Source: an uncultured Myxococcales bacterium
GTDB taxonomy: Bacteria; Myxococcota_A; UBA9042
Direction: 5' to 3'
DNA length: 43,415 bases
Assembly: GCA_903840165.1 (NCBI GenBank)
Contig: CAIMEY010000085.1
Span: 1 to 43,415 of the forward strand
Positions 1-7,817 of the stretch are shown here, piece after piece. The first letter of the stretch is position 1. Each line of letters opens with the position of its first letter. Both the position numbers and the translations under genes were made by a program. The notes below the pieces were generated by a model. That model was not told the origin of the DNA, did no database searches, and saw only the letters and a program-made list of their open reading frames with translations.

Positions 1-129
1 GCCAGATCTCGCTTGACTCGGGCTTGAGCCGGGTGCAGGATTGGTCTGCAGCCGACGGTCGGCGGCGGATTTGGGCGGAAAATGGCACGGACTGGCGGGG
101 CGGATGGTGGCGGATGGCGTTTGCAGATC

Positions 130-1155
130 CTACGCGCGGGCTGTCGGTAGCATGAACAGCCCTGCCATTGCCAAGGCCGCGGTCACTGCGGCACCGCCGT
201 GTCGATGCACAGTGAGCGTGAGTCTGGCCTGCGGTCCAATCAGCAGGTCCAAAGCACCTGGCAGCATCCAACCGATTGCTGCCACTGCCAAAATGCCCAA
301 CGTGCCCCATTGGCCTCGGTCTAGCGCTGCTGGCGTTTCGAGGTCGGCGAGGTTGAGCGCCGTCGGCGGTGGCGTCAAACCGCGGGTGAGAAACACCGAA
401 GCTGGTTGAAACTTGCGTTCCTTTCGCAAAATTGCCATACAGATCAATGTCCAAAGGGCTAGTACTACAAAGACCAGGGGCAGCGCAAGCAGCGTCCACA
501 GCAGCAAGGGCAGGTCGCGGTGGCCGTGGCTGGCAAGGATCGCGATGGCCAACAAGTTGGCAGCAGAGCCGATTGGTGTCAGCATCGCGCCGAGGGCAGT
601 GGCGAACGAAATACCCATAAGTCCAGCTGCTTGAGCGCGGGGGCCCAGGCGGTCAACGGTCGCGCGCACGACGGGGACCATCATCGCGGTTGTTGCCGTG
701 CGTGCCAGCCAACCGGCCATCAGCATGGTCGCGATCGTTGTGGAAAGCAGAGAAAGTTCGGCATTTTGGCCCCGACGAGGCAGTAGTCGTACGGCAAGCG
801 CGCGGTCCAATCGGCTTCGTTCTGCAGCCATGGCCAGGAGTTGGGCCGCCAGCACCATGATCAACACCGGGTGACCAAATGCGAGGAAAGCCCGCTCAGT
901 GGGCACAATGCCAAGCACAGCGAGCAGCGCCGGTGCCAGCAGCGCAGTCACCGCCACAGGCAAGGCCGCGGTCAGCCACAGCATCAGGACGGAGATGAGC
1001 AGTGCAAACAGGCGTGCAGCCAACGGATTCATGTTGCTCGGGGCGAGCCACCACGCAGCAATGCCCAGGGCGGGGGCGAGCCACAAGCCGTGCGTGCGCA
1101 CGCGCGACGTCAGGCGCTGGTCTTGAGCAGGCAGCATGAGCTCTGTGGCGTCCAT
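130..1155 (-). CDS. DASS/SLC13-like permease, short at C-terminus
   Basis: Inner-membrane protein of 341 residues, mostly hydrophobic helices, resembling the N-terminal two thirds of divalent anion:Na+ symporters (DASS/SLC13, CitT/ArsB superfamily). Family-like segments are the early TAALPVAVTALL stretch and the first substrate/Na+ loop TPIGSAANLLA near residues 195-205. Normal family members are about 450-520 residues and carry a second, inverted-repeat half with another SNT-type loop. Here the frame stops after LFMLPTARA, and translating the other two frames up to the window edge did not reveal the missing half. It may therefore be C-terminally truncated or a decaying gene. The ATG start has AAAGGA close upstream. 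It is divergent from the large lipoprotein gene. Substrate cannot be told from sequence. Confidence 0.6.
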   Translation of the reverse strand: MDATELMLPAQDQRLTSRVRTHGLWLAPALGIAAWWLAPSNMNPLAARLFALLISVLMLWLTAALPVAVTALLAPALLAVLGIVPTERAFLAFGHPVLIMVLAAQLLAMAAERSRLDRALAVRLLPRRGQNAELSLLSTTIATMLMAGWLARTATTAMMVPVVRATVDRLGPRAQAAGLMGISFATALGAMLTPIGSAANLLAIAILASHGHRDLPLLLWTLLALPLVFVVLALWTLICMAILRKERKFQPASVFLTRGLTPPPTALNLADLETPAALDRGQWGTLGILAVAAIGWMLPGALDLLIGPQARLTLTVHRHGGAAVTAALAMAGLFMLPTARA

Positions 1156-1428
1156 TTGTCCTTTGATAATAAGAGATTTCGGCCCAGATCACGGAATGGG
1201 CCGCAAGACCACGGGTGGCCTGTGCTGCCCTGTGCAGGCTACTCGAACTGGTCCGCCGTTGCAGCCGCAAGGAGAAGATTGGGCTAAATGCTCATTCCTA
1301 CGCCATTCTCGCCCGTCAGCTTGCCAAATGTCTTGGGCTCGTGCAACGTGCAACCTGGGGCAGCGCGTTCTAGGGCGTGCGCCGCCGGCTTGCCAGCAGA
1401 CTGCACCGCGTTGCAGCAAGGAGCGTCC

Positions 1429-4400
1429 GTGAAAACCCTTCGAATCACGACCTGGTTCTGTCTGGTCGCCTGCGCTTGGGCAGGGGCTACCGGTTGCAGC
1501 AACAGCACATCAGGCGCCGCGGGCGATGGTAGTACAACGGTCCAAGATTCTGAAATATCTGGGAATTTAGGGGAGGTCGAGCCATCCGACGGCACTGCCC
1601 CGGCAGACGTCGAACAGGCCGATGCCGCGAGCGACACGGCCCTACTCCCCGACGATGCCGCCGATGCCAGTTCCGACGCGGCAGGCCTAGACGTCCCGAG
1701 TCAAGACGCGGGTTGTACCGAAGCGGCCTGCCCGTGCAGCGAAAATGCCCAGTGCGACAGCGGTTTTTGCGTCGAAGTCGACGGCGGCAAACAGTGCGGC
1801 AAGCTGTGCGGCAACGGGTGCGATACGGGTTTCAAATGTGCGCAACTCGCCGGCATGGGCGGTGACATCGTCAACGTCTGTGTGCCAGCTTTCCCAAGAA
1901 TTTGCGAGCCTTGCCAAGCCGAGAGTGATTGCAACAACGTCCTCGGTGGCAGTGAAAACCGCTGCGTGCCGTACAAGGACGACAGCGGGGCGACGTTGGG
2001 CGCCTTCTGCGGCTCGGCCTGTTCCAGCGGCACCGACTGCCCGGATGGCTATTCCTGCAAAAATACAACGAGTTTGGGTGGAGTGACCGCCAACCAGTGT
2101 GTCAAGAAGGACCTCGTCTGTGCGTGCGACGTACGCGCCGCCAAATTGCAACTAGCTACGGTTTGCACCAACGCCAATGCTGCAGGAACTTGTTCTGGAA
2201 AGCGGAGTTGCGGCGACAACGGCCTCGGTGCTTGCAACGCCCTGCAGGCCCAGACCGAACAGTGCAACCTGATCGACGACGACTGCGATGGCCAAACGGA
2301 CGAACCATCGACCGGCATGTGCGACGATAACCTCCAGTGTACGTACGACAATTGCATCGCCGGCCAGTGCCAGCACCCGCCCAAGACCGGCCCCTGTGAC
2401 GACATAAGCGCTTGTACCGCCGGCGACGTTTGCGACAATGGCAATTGCATCGGATCTCCAGTGGTTTGCGACGACAACAATCCCTGCACCATGGATGTGT
2501 GCGACAAGACCAAGGGCTGCGTCAGTACGGCCAAGCCCGGGGCACCGTGCGAAGACGGCAGCGCTTGCACCAGCAACGACGCATGCGACAACGGCAATTG
2601 CATTGGCGGCGACCCCGTGGTCTGCGACGACGGCAACGACTGCACCACCGATCTGTGCAACGCCAAGACGGGGTGCAAAGCGACGCCTAATAACGCGACT
2701 TGCAATGATAATAACGCGTGTACCGATGTTGACCAATGCAAGGGCGGAAGCTGCATCGGCGCTGCCCTCAAAGTGTGCGACGACGGAAATCCTTGCACGA
2801 CAGACAGTTGTGACCCAATCAAGGGCTGCACCTCGGTTGCCAATGCCGCTGCTTGCGACGACGGCAACGTCTGCACCAGCGGTGACCAGTGCACCGCAGG
2901 CAAGTGCAAGCCAGGCAAGCCCTTGATCTGCGATGACAAAAACCTGTGTACAACCGACCTTTGCGATCCGGACCTCGGTTGCACTGCCGTCAACAACACC
3001 GTTCCCTGTGACGACGGTAGCGTCTGCACCATCGGTGACGTGTGCCTCGGCGCTGATTGCCAGACTGGCAAGCCAATCGGCTGTGATGATGGGAACTTGT
3101 GCACCGATGACGGTTGCGACGCGGCCAAGGGCTGCTTGCACATGCCCAACAGCTCAATCTGCACAGATGGCAATGTTTGCACGCTGTTTGACTCCTGCTC
3201 GGGCGGATTCTGCTTGCCCGGCGACTACAAGAACTGCAACGACGACAACACGTGCACCAGCGATTCCTGCGATGCCGTCAAAGGCTGCGTCTTTGTTGAT
3301 AATAAGCTGAATTGTGAAGATGGCTCAGCCTGCACGGTTGGCGACACTTGCGCAGCGGGGTTCTGCTCGCCAGGCCCGGTCAAAGTCTGCAATGACCAGA
3401 ATCCATGCACACAAGACACCTGTGATCCGGCTTCCGGTTGCCAAATCAAGCCAACTGCTGGAAATTGCGATGATGGCAACCAATGCACCGTGGGCGACAC
3501 CTGCCAGGGTGGCGGTTGCGCGCCTGGGCCCGTCAATGCCTGCAACGACGGCTCCGTGTGCACGTTGGATTCCTGCGACCCGACAAAGGGTTGCGTCAAT
3601 GCCAACATCGGCGGCAACTGCGATGACGGCAACAAGTGCACCCAGGCCGATTCGTGCACTGGCGGAAAATGCATTGGAGCGCCAGTGAGTTGCGACGACT
3701 CGAACGCGTGCACGACGGACAGTTGCGACATCGGCAAGGGCTGCGCGCATGCCAACGTCGCTGACAACACGGCGTGCGGCGGCTCAAGCGTTTGCAAGAG
3801 CGGCAATTGCACCGCCACTAACATCAACCTCACGTTTTCGACCTGCGGAGCCAGCGGTCCCATCGGGCCGACGCAGAATCAATGCAACGGCACCTACAGC
3901 GACCCCAGCCAATCCGTCAATATTGTCGGGGGCATCCAAGAGTGGAAGGTGCCGGGAACAGCCACGTACCATATCGAGGCGTTTGGTGCCCAGGGCGGCG
4001 GCGGCGGCGGCGCGGGAGCTTCGGCAGCCGGTGATTTCAACCTCGTAGCTGGAACCACTTTACGCATTGTCGTCGGGCAGATGGGCGGCAATGCACCTGC
4101 GGCTAACCCCGTGGGCAATGGCGGCGGTGGCGGATCCTTTGTCACCAAGTCGGACAATTCGCCACTGATCATCGCTGGCGGCGGCGGCGGCACCGGCCAC
4201 AATCAGAGCAACGGGGGCTGGTCAGACATTGGTGGCAAGGCCGGCAACGGGGCTGGAAGCGGCGAGTACGGTGGCGCTGGCGTTGGTGGCCAGAACGGCC
4301 AGGGCGGCGCCGAAGGCTTCGCGAACAGCGTCCCCAATGCCGGCGGTGGCGGCGGATTGCTGAGCAACGGCGGCGGGTCCGGTGCGGCCAATGGCGGCCT

Positions 4401-4659
4401 CGGCTTTGTCAACGGCGCGGCTGGCGGAGACTCGACGGGCGGTTACGGCGGCGGCGCGGGTTCCAACGTCTTTATCTATGGTTGCGGTAGCTCCCCACAC
4501 GGCGGCGGTGGCGGCGGCGGCTACTCCGGCGGCGGCGGTGGCGGCAACAACTGCAACGGCGCAGGCGGTGGCGGCGGATCGTTCAACGGCGGGGCGAATC
4601 CGTCCTGGACCACGGGTGCCAATAGCGGCGTGGGCAAGGTGACGATCAAGACGTTGTAG
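1429..4659 (+). CDS. Cys-rich repeat lipoprotein with ALK/LTK-like glycine-rich domain
   Basis: Predicted outer-surface lipoprotein of 1076 residues. I start it at GTG 1429, preceded by AAGGAG, because this gives a signal peptide ending in the lipobox-like GATGC (lipidated Cys about residue 23); the open frame extends 47 codons further upstream. Order: Asp/Ala-rich tether (about 30-85); Cys-rich head (about 90-290) with a MopE-like motif CNLIDDDCDGQTDE; nine tandem units of about 51 residues, each with two CDDGNxCTxxxxC-type halves (323-782); then a Gly-rich C-terminal domain (about 800-1076). That last domain begins TCGASGPIGPTQNQC, continues IQEWKVPGTATY and AFGAQGG, contains IVVGQMGG and PLIIAGGGGG, and ends KVTIKTL. 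This order and wording match the glycine-rich domain of ALK/LTK receptors (Pfam ALK_LTK_GRD type). Role unknown; probably adhesion or ligand binding. The repeat part is paralogous to the lipoprotein encoded at 24368-27202. Confidence 0.85.
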   Translation: MKTLRITTWFCLVACAWAGATGCSNSTSGAAGDGSTTVQDSEISGNLGEVEPSDGTAPADVEQADAASDTALLPDDAADASSDAAGLDVPSQDAGCTEAACPCSENAQCDSGFCVEVDGGKQCGKLCGNGCDTGFKCAQLAGMGGDIVNVCVPAFPRICEPCQAESDCNNVLGGSENRCVPYKDDSGATLGAFCGSACSSGTDCPDGYSCKNTTSLGGVTANQCVKKDLVCACDVRAAKLQLATVCTNANAAGTCSGKRSCGDNGLGACNALQAQTEQCNLIDDDCDGQTDEPSTGMCDDNLQCTYDNCIAGQCQHPPKTGPCDDISACTAGDVCDNGNCIGSPVVCDDNNPCTMDVCDKTKGCVSTAKPGAPCEDGSACTSNDACDNGNCIGGDPVVCDDGNDCTTDLCNAKTGCKATPNNATCNDNNACTDVDQCKGGSCIGAALKVCDDGNPCTTDSCDPIKGCTSVANAAACDDGNVCTSGDQCTAGKCKPGKPLICDDKNLCTTDLCDPDLGCTAVNNTVPCDDGSVCTIGDVCLGADCQTGKPIGCDDGNLCTDDGCDAAKGCLHMPNSSICTDGNVCTLFDSCSGGFCLPGDYKNCNDDNTCTSDSCDAVKGCVFVDNKLNCEDGSACTVGDTCAAGFCSPGPVKVCNDQNPCTQDTCDPASGCQIKPTAGNCDDGNQCTVGDTCQGGGCAPGPVNACNDGSVCTLDSCDPTKGCVNANIGGNCDDGNKCTQADSCTGGKCIGAPVSCDDSNACTTDSCDIGKGCAHANVADNTACGGSSVCKSGNCTATNINLTFSTCGASGPIGPTQNQCNGTYSDPSQSVNIVGGIQEWKVPGTATYHIEAFGAQGGGGGGAGASAAGDFNLVAGTTLRIVVGQMGGNAPAANPVGNGGGGGSFVTKSDNSPLIIAGGGGGTGHNQSNGGWSDIGGKAGNGAGSGEYGGAGVGGQNGQGGAEGFANSVPNAGGGGGLLSNGGGSGAANGGLGFVNGAAGGDSTGGYGGGAGSNVFIYGCGSSPHGGGGGGGYSGGGGGGNNCNGAGGGGGSFNGGANPSWTTGANSGVGKVTIKTL
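2395..3774 (+). repeat. Nine tandem Cys-rich repeat units (about 51 codons each)
   Basis: In-frame array of nine units of about 153 bp inside the large lipoprotein gene. Each unit encodes two half-modules, CDDGxxCTxxDxCxxGxC followed by CDDxNxCTxDxCDxxxGC and a short spacer. A partial tenth half-unit, CGGSSVCKSGNC, follows. The units differ considerably at DNA level, so this is an old expansion rather than a fresh slippage tract. The even Cys spacing implies disulfide-linked beads outside the cytoplasm. Confidence 0.9.
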
Positions 4660-4684
4660 CGCGTTGCAACGAGCTCAATTTTGG

Positions 4685-4706
4685 CTTGTATATCAAGGGG
4701 CTAAGT
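4685..4706 (-). repeat. Intergenic 22-bp repeat, copy A
   Basis: Copy of the intergenic repeat family, on the minus strand: ACTTAGCCC joined to CTTGATATACAAG. It lies 25 bp after the stop of the large lipoprotein gene and points back towards it. It carries the A variant (TTGATATACA) of the core. Confidence 0.8.
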
Positions 4707-4819
4707 TACCGAGATATAACACATTTCTTTCGTCGTCAGCTATTCGCAATGATTTCAAAGAGTTCTCGCGAATCGATAGTCCCTTAATACATAAGCAGAA
4801 TCACCAAACGCGAGGTCCA

Positions 4820-5677
4820 ATGTTCCCGCTTCACCTGCCCAATTCCTTGGCGGCGCGTTCCGTCCTGCTGCCTACAACTTTGCTCTGGGCACTGGCTGCC
4901 TGTTCCGGGACCGACGCGACGGGCGTGACAGCGACTGCCGACGCGCAAGGGGCAGATTCCTCTGTTTTTGCAGTTGATTCGCTCGCTGACGTAGGTGCTG
5001 GCGTCAAGGATGTCGCTACCACAGATGGGCCCTTGGTCGATTCGGCCGCGGATGACGCAGCTTCCGTCATTGACCGCGATGCTGAAGTTGACTTTGGGCC
5101 GGTCGATTCTGGCTCGACGCCTCCGCCTGAAGACATTGTTTCGCCAGTGGATCTTGGGCCGGAGGACCTGGGGACCGTCGACACACAGGTACCGGACGTG
5201 CCGCCCCCCGACATCGTAGCGCCGGACGTGCCCGTGGCCGACGACGTTCCGCCGCCCGTGGACGTCGTTGACCCGCCCGAGGCGGCGTGCCCATCGGGAA
5301 TCTATTGGATTCTTGGCAACATCGGCACCGCGTTCATGCACCCTGGCCTAGCATGCATGGCGTGCCATGCCAAGAAGGGGCCGAGCTTCTTTGCGGCTGG
5401 CACCGTCTATTCCGGCAAGCACACCGTCGACGACTGCAGTGGCACCAACGGCGTGACCGTTGAACTGACGGGCGCGGACGGTCAGGTCGTCAGCGCAAGT
5501 ACGAATCTTTCCGGCAACTTCTACTTCAAGGGTTCCGTCGCCACGCCTTATACAGCGGTCGTCAAGTCGGGCGGCAAGTCACGCAACATGCTGGGCCCAC
5601 AGGTTTCTGGCGACTGCAACACCTGCCACACCAAGGCCGGCGACAACGGCGCGCCTGGGCGAATCCAAGCGCCGTGA
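4820..5677 (+). CDS. Lipoprotein with two CxxCH haem motifs
   Basis: Predicted lipoprotein of 285 residues. I use ATG 4820 (AGG upstream) because it places a typical signal peptide ending LWALAAC, lipidated Cys28, at the N-terminus; the open frame runs 52 codons further up. Residues 30-155 are an acidic, Pro-rich linker. The C-terminal domain has CMACH (179-183) and CNTCH (266-270), the classic c-type haem attachment motif, separated by a beta-rich segment (VTVELTGADGQVVSAS, then GNFYFKG) like carboxypeptidase-regulatory folds. It is likely a membrane-tethered dihaem protein for electron transfer or sensing in the envelope. Met or distal His ligands are not obvious. No cytochrome assembly or oxidoreductase gene is adjacent, so the partner is unknown. 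It follows the giant lipoprotein on the same strand. Confidence 0.75.
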   Translation: MFPLHLPNSLAARSVLLPTTLLWALAACSGTDATGVTATADAQGADSSVFAVDSLADVGAGVKDVATTDGPLVDSAADDAASVIDRDAEVDFGPVDSGSTPPPEDIVSPVDLGPEDLGTVDTQVPDVPPPDIVAPDVPVADDVPPPVDVVDPPEAACPSGIYWILGNIGTAFMHPGLACMACHAKKGPSFFAAGTVYSGKHTVDDCSGTNGVTVELTGADGQVVSASTNLSGNFYFKGSVATPYTAVVKSGGKSRNMLGPQVSGDCNTCHTKAGDNGAPGRIQAP

Positions 5678-5719
5678 CCGTTTTTGCCACTCAGCCGAAA
5701 TAGCGACTATAGAACAATA

Positions 5720-5741
5720 GGTTAAGGGGTTGCTATACAAG
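5720..5741 (+). repeat. Intergenic 22-bp repeat, copy B
   Basis: GGTTAAGGG joined to GTTGCTATACAAG, with AGAAC four bases upstream of the GG. It lies 42 bp after the stop of the dihaem lipoprotein gene and points towards the Lrp gene. It differs from the consensus mainly in GGG for CCC. Confidence 0.8.
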
Positions 5742-5841
5742 CTTCTGGCAACGTCTAGCGCCAAAACCGCTGATCCGCCCAATCCCGCCCCCCACCGCTG
5801 CCACACAGGCTGTCGAGCCTCTCCTGCCTATAATTCATAGC

Positions 5842-5870
5842 TAGACATGCCGTCCGAGGCCCGCTATAAT
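5842..5870 (+). promoter_or_regulatory. Sigma70-type promoter giving a probable leaderless mRNA
   Basis: A -35-like TAGACA (5842-5847), a 17-bp spacer and a perfect -10 TATAAT (5865-5870) lie directly before the ATG at 5878. Transcription would be expected to start about 7 bp after the -10, at 5877-5878, that is, at the start codon itself. No ribosome-binding site precedes the ATG, which agrees with a leaderless transcript for the Lrp-family regulator. Confidence 0.65.
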
Positions 5871-5877
5871 CGGCGCG

Positions 5878-6354
5878 ATGGACGTAATCGACACCCGCAT
5901 CCTAGAACGCTTACAAGAGGACGCCCGCGCGACCCAGGCGGAGCTTGCGCGGGAGGTTGGCCTGTCGCAGCCTTCAGTGGCCGAGCGGATTCGCAAACTG
6001 GAAGAACGTGGCGTTATTAAAGGCTATTCGGCAAAGGTCGATGCCGCGATGCTGGGCAAGGAAATTACAGCCTTTGTCGGCGTGTCGATAGAACATCCGC
6101 GATTTTTTGATGAATTTGCCATCGCCGTGCAGCGCATGGACGACGTCCTGGAGTGCCACCGCGTTGCGGGCGAGGACTCCTACCTGCTCAAGGTCAAGTC
6201 GGCCCATCCGGCGGCTCTGGACGATTTGCTCGTCGGCAATCTACGAATGTTGCCGGGTGTGACGCGTACCCATACAACGATTGTCTTGCGGTCGATCAAG
6301 GAGGAGACGTTGATTCGCGTCGCTCCTGAGACGGCCCATTGGAGGTCCCGGTGA
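5878..6354 (+). CDS. Lrp/AsnC-family transcriptional regulator
   Basis: A 158-residue DNA-binding regulator of the feast/famine (Lrp/AsnC) family. The N-terminal winged helix-turn-helix covers about residues 4-50, with the recognition helix in QPSVAERIRKLEERGVI. The C-terminal half is the RAM/AsnC ligand-binding and oligomerisation domain (about 65-145), including VAGEDSYLLKVK and a final beta strand with TTIVLRSIKE. Length is normal. These proteins bind amino acids or their keto acids and usually control a neighbouring gene. Here the downstream aminotransferase overlaps its stop codon, so the effector is plausibly that enzyme's substrate or product (inference). The start fits the promoter immediately upstream. 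Confidence 0.93.
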   Translation: MDVIDTRILERLQEDARATQAELAREVGLSQPSVAERIRKLEERGVIKGYSAKVDAAMLGKEITAFVGVSIEHPRFFDEFAIAVQRMDDVLECHRVAGEDSYLLKVKSAHPAALDDLLVGNLRMLPGVTRTHTTIVLRSIKEETLIRVAPETAHWRSR

Positions 6355-7580
6355 ATTTGACGTTTTCTCAGCGAGCCCTCAACGCTCGGCCGTCTGTCGT
6401 GCGGGAGATCCTTAAGGTTGCAGAACGACCTGACATTCTGTCCTTTGCGGGTGGTTTGCCGGCACCAGACCTCTTTCCTGTGGCCGCCTTGGCTGCGGCG
6501 CATGCAGAAGTCTTTGCCACCGAAGGTGCTGCTGCGCTTCAGTATTCAACGACAGAAGGCATTCTGCCTTTGCGCGCCTGGCTCGTTGACCGCCTCCGCG
6601 CTCATGGCATCGCGGCTGACGTGGAAGCGACCCTCATTACGACTGGTTCGCAGCAGGGCATTGAACTTGCCGCCCGCGTCTTGGTCGACCCAGGTACCGC
6701 GGTCGCTGTGGAAGATCCTAGTTATCTCGCGGCTCTCCAAGTGTTTCACGGGTATCAGGCGCGATTCGTCACGGTGCCCAGCGATGATGACGGCCTGGAC
6801 GTCGACGCCTTTGAGGAGATTGCGGTTCGGGAAGGCGTGAAGGTTCTCTATTTGGTGCCGTGTTTTCAAAATCCCAAGGGGACAACGCTGGTTCTGAGCC
6901 GGCGGATGAAACTGCTCGACATTGCGGCTCGCCATGGCATTGCGATTATTGAAGATGACCCCTACGGCGAATTGCGCTTTCGTGGTGACCACTTGCCGAG
7001 CCTTGCCGCCCTCGACAGCGAAGACGTCGTAGTGCGCCTGGGCTCATTTTCCAAGACCTTGGCACCCGGCCTGCGCATTGGATTTGCTACTGGTCCCAAG
7101 GAGTTGATTCGCGCCATGACCGTGGCCAAGCAGTCCTGCGACCTGCACACTGGCACACTGGCCCAGCGTGCAACAGCGCGACTTCTTGCGACTTTTGACT
7201 ATGAAGGCCACTTGGCCCAGTTGCGCCAGGTCTACGGAGCGCGCTGCGACACGATGCTTGCGGGTTTGGCGAAGCACATGCCGGCGGGTACGCGCTGGAC
7301 CCATCCGGACGGCGGCATGTTTGTCTGGCTGCAACTACCTGACGGTCTGAGCGCCGAGGAGCTCTTTGCAGAGGCCATCAACGAAAAGGTGGCCTTCGTT
7401 CCCGGCAGCGGCTTTTTTGCCAATGAAAAGCGTTATGAGTTCATGCGCTTGAACTTCTCGAACTGCAAGCCGGATGACATCGAGGAAGGCATGAGTCGGC
7501 TTGGGCGGGTGATTTGCCGCGCTCAGTCACCGTCTTGGCGACAGTCGGTGCACGCTATGCCGGCGAGCGTGAGTCTCTAG
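6351..7580 (+). CDS. PLP-dependent aminotransferase (class I/II, 2-aminoadipate/aromatic type)
   Basis: A cytoplasmic fold-type I aminotransferase of 409 residues. GTG 6351 is chosen because GGAGG lies 5 bp upstream and because it overlaps the Lrp stop codon in a GTGA junction, pointing to translational coupling. Hallmarks are SFAGGLPAPDLFP near the N-terminus, the cofactor-site QNPKG (about 173-177), EDDPYGELRF (201-210), and the Schiff-base lysine K235 in SFSKTLAPGLRIG. RLNFS near the C-terminus supplies the substrate-carboxylate Arg. These features match the MocR-like/LysN group (2-aminoadipate, branched-chain or aromatic amino acids), but the substrate cannot be fixed. Probably amino-acid catabolism under control of the co-transcribed Lrp protein. 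The last 15-20 residues look poorly conserved. Confidence 0.9.
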   Translation: MNLTFSQRALNARPSVVREILKVAERPDILSFAGGLPAPDLFPVAALAAAHAEVFATEGAAALQYSTTEGILPLRAWLVDRLRAHGIAADVEATLITTGSQQGIELAARVLVDPGTAVAVEDPSYLAALQVFHGYQARFVTVPSDDDGLDVDAFEEIAVREGVKVLYLVPCFQNPKGTTLVLSRRMKLLDIAARHGIAIIEDDPYGELRFRGDHLPSLAALDSEDVVVRLGSFSKTLAPGLRIGFATGPKELIRAMTVAKQSCDLHTGTLAQRATARLLATFDYEGHLAQLRQVYGARCDTMLAGLAKHMPAGTRWTHPDGGMFVWLQLPDGLSAEELFAEAINEKVAFVPGSGFFANEKRYEFMRLNFSNCKPDDIEEGMSRLGRVICRAQSPSWRQSVHAMPASVSL

Positions 7581-7626
7581 GGCCGGGGTTGTCTTGGTGG
7601 GCGCGGATTTGCGTTCTACAACGAAA

Positions 7627-7648
7627 GGTTAGACCCTTGCTATACACA
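7627..7648 (+). repeat. Intergenic 22-bp repeat, copy C
   Basis: GGTTAGACC joined to CTTGCTATACACA, with ACAAC four bases before the GG. It lies 46 bp after the aminotransferase stop. It is followed 147 bp later by copy D in the same orientation. Confidence 0.85.
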
Positions 7649-7773
7649 CCAGCCCAGCTGCTCGTCGGGTCTGCCCCGGCCCCACTCAAGGTGCCCCAGC
7701 CACCTACCCTTGCCGGTACCTGCCTGGGGCTCAACTTGAAGCGCTGGTCCCGGATTGGCATTCAAGAATAATG

Positions 7774-7795
7774 GGTTAGCCCCTTGCTATACAAC
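7774..7795 (+). repeat. Intergenic 22-bp repeat, copy D
   Basis: GGTTAGCCC joined to CTTGCTATACAAC, with AGAAT four bases before the GG. It lies 22 bp beyond the stop of the leftward RND gene, so copies C and D fill the gap between two convergent genes. Confidence 0.85.
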
Positions 7796-7817
7796 CCGGA
7801 ATCCTGCCCGGTTCCGC

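Noticed and set aside
2049..3182. Long open frames antisense to the Cys-rich array (377 and 329 codons)
   Set aside because: They arise from the low stop frequency on the reverse strand of repetitive CDDGNxCT codons; the encoded sequence is low-complexity.
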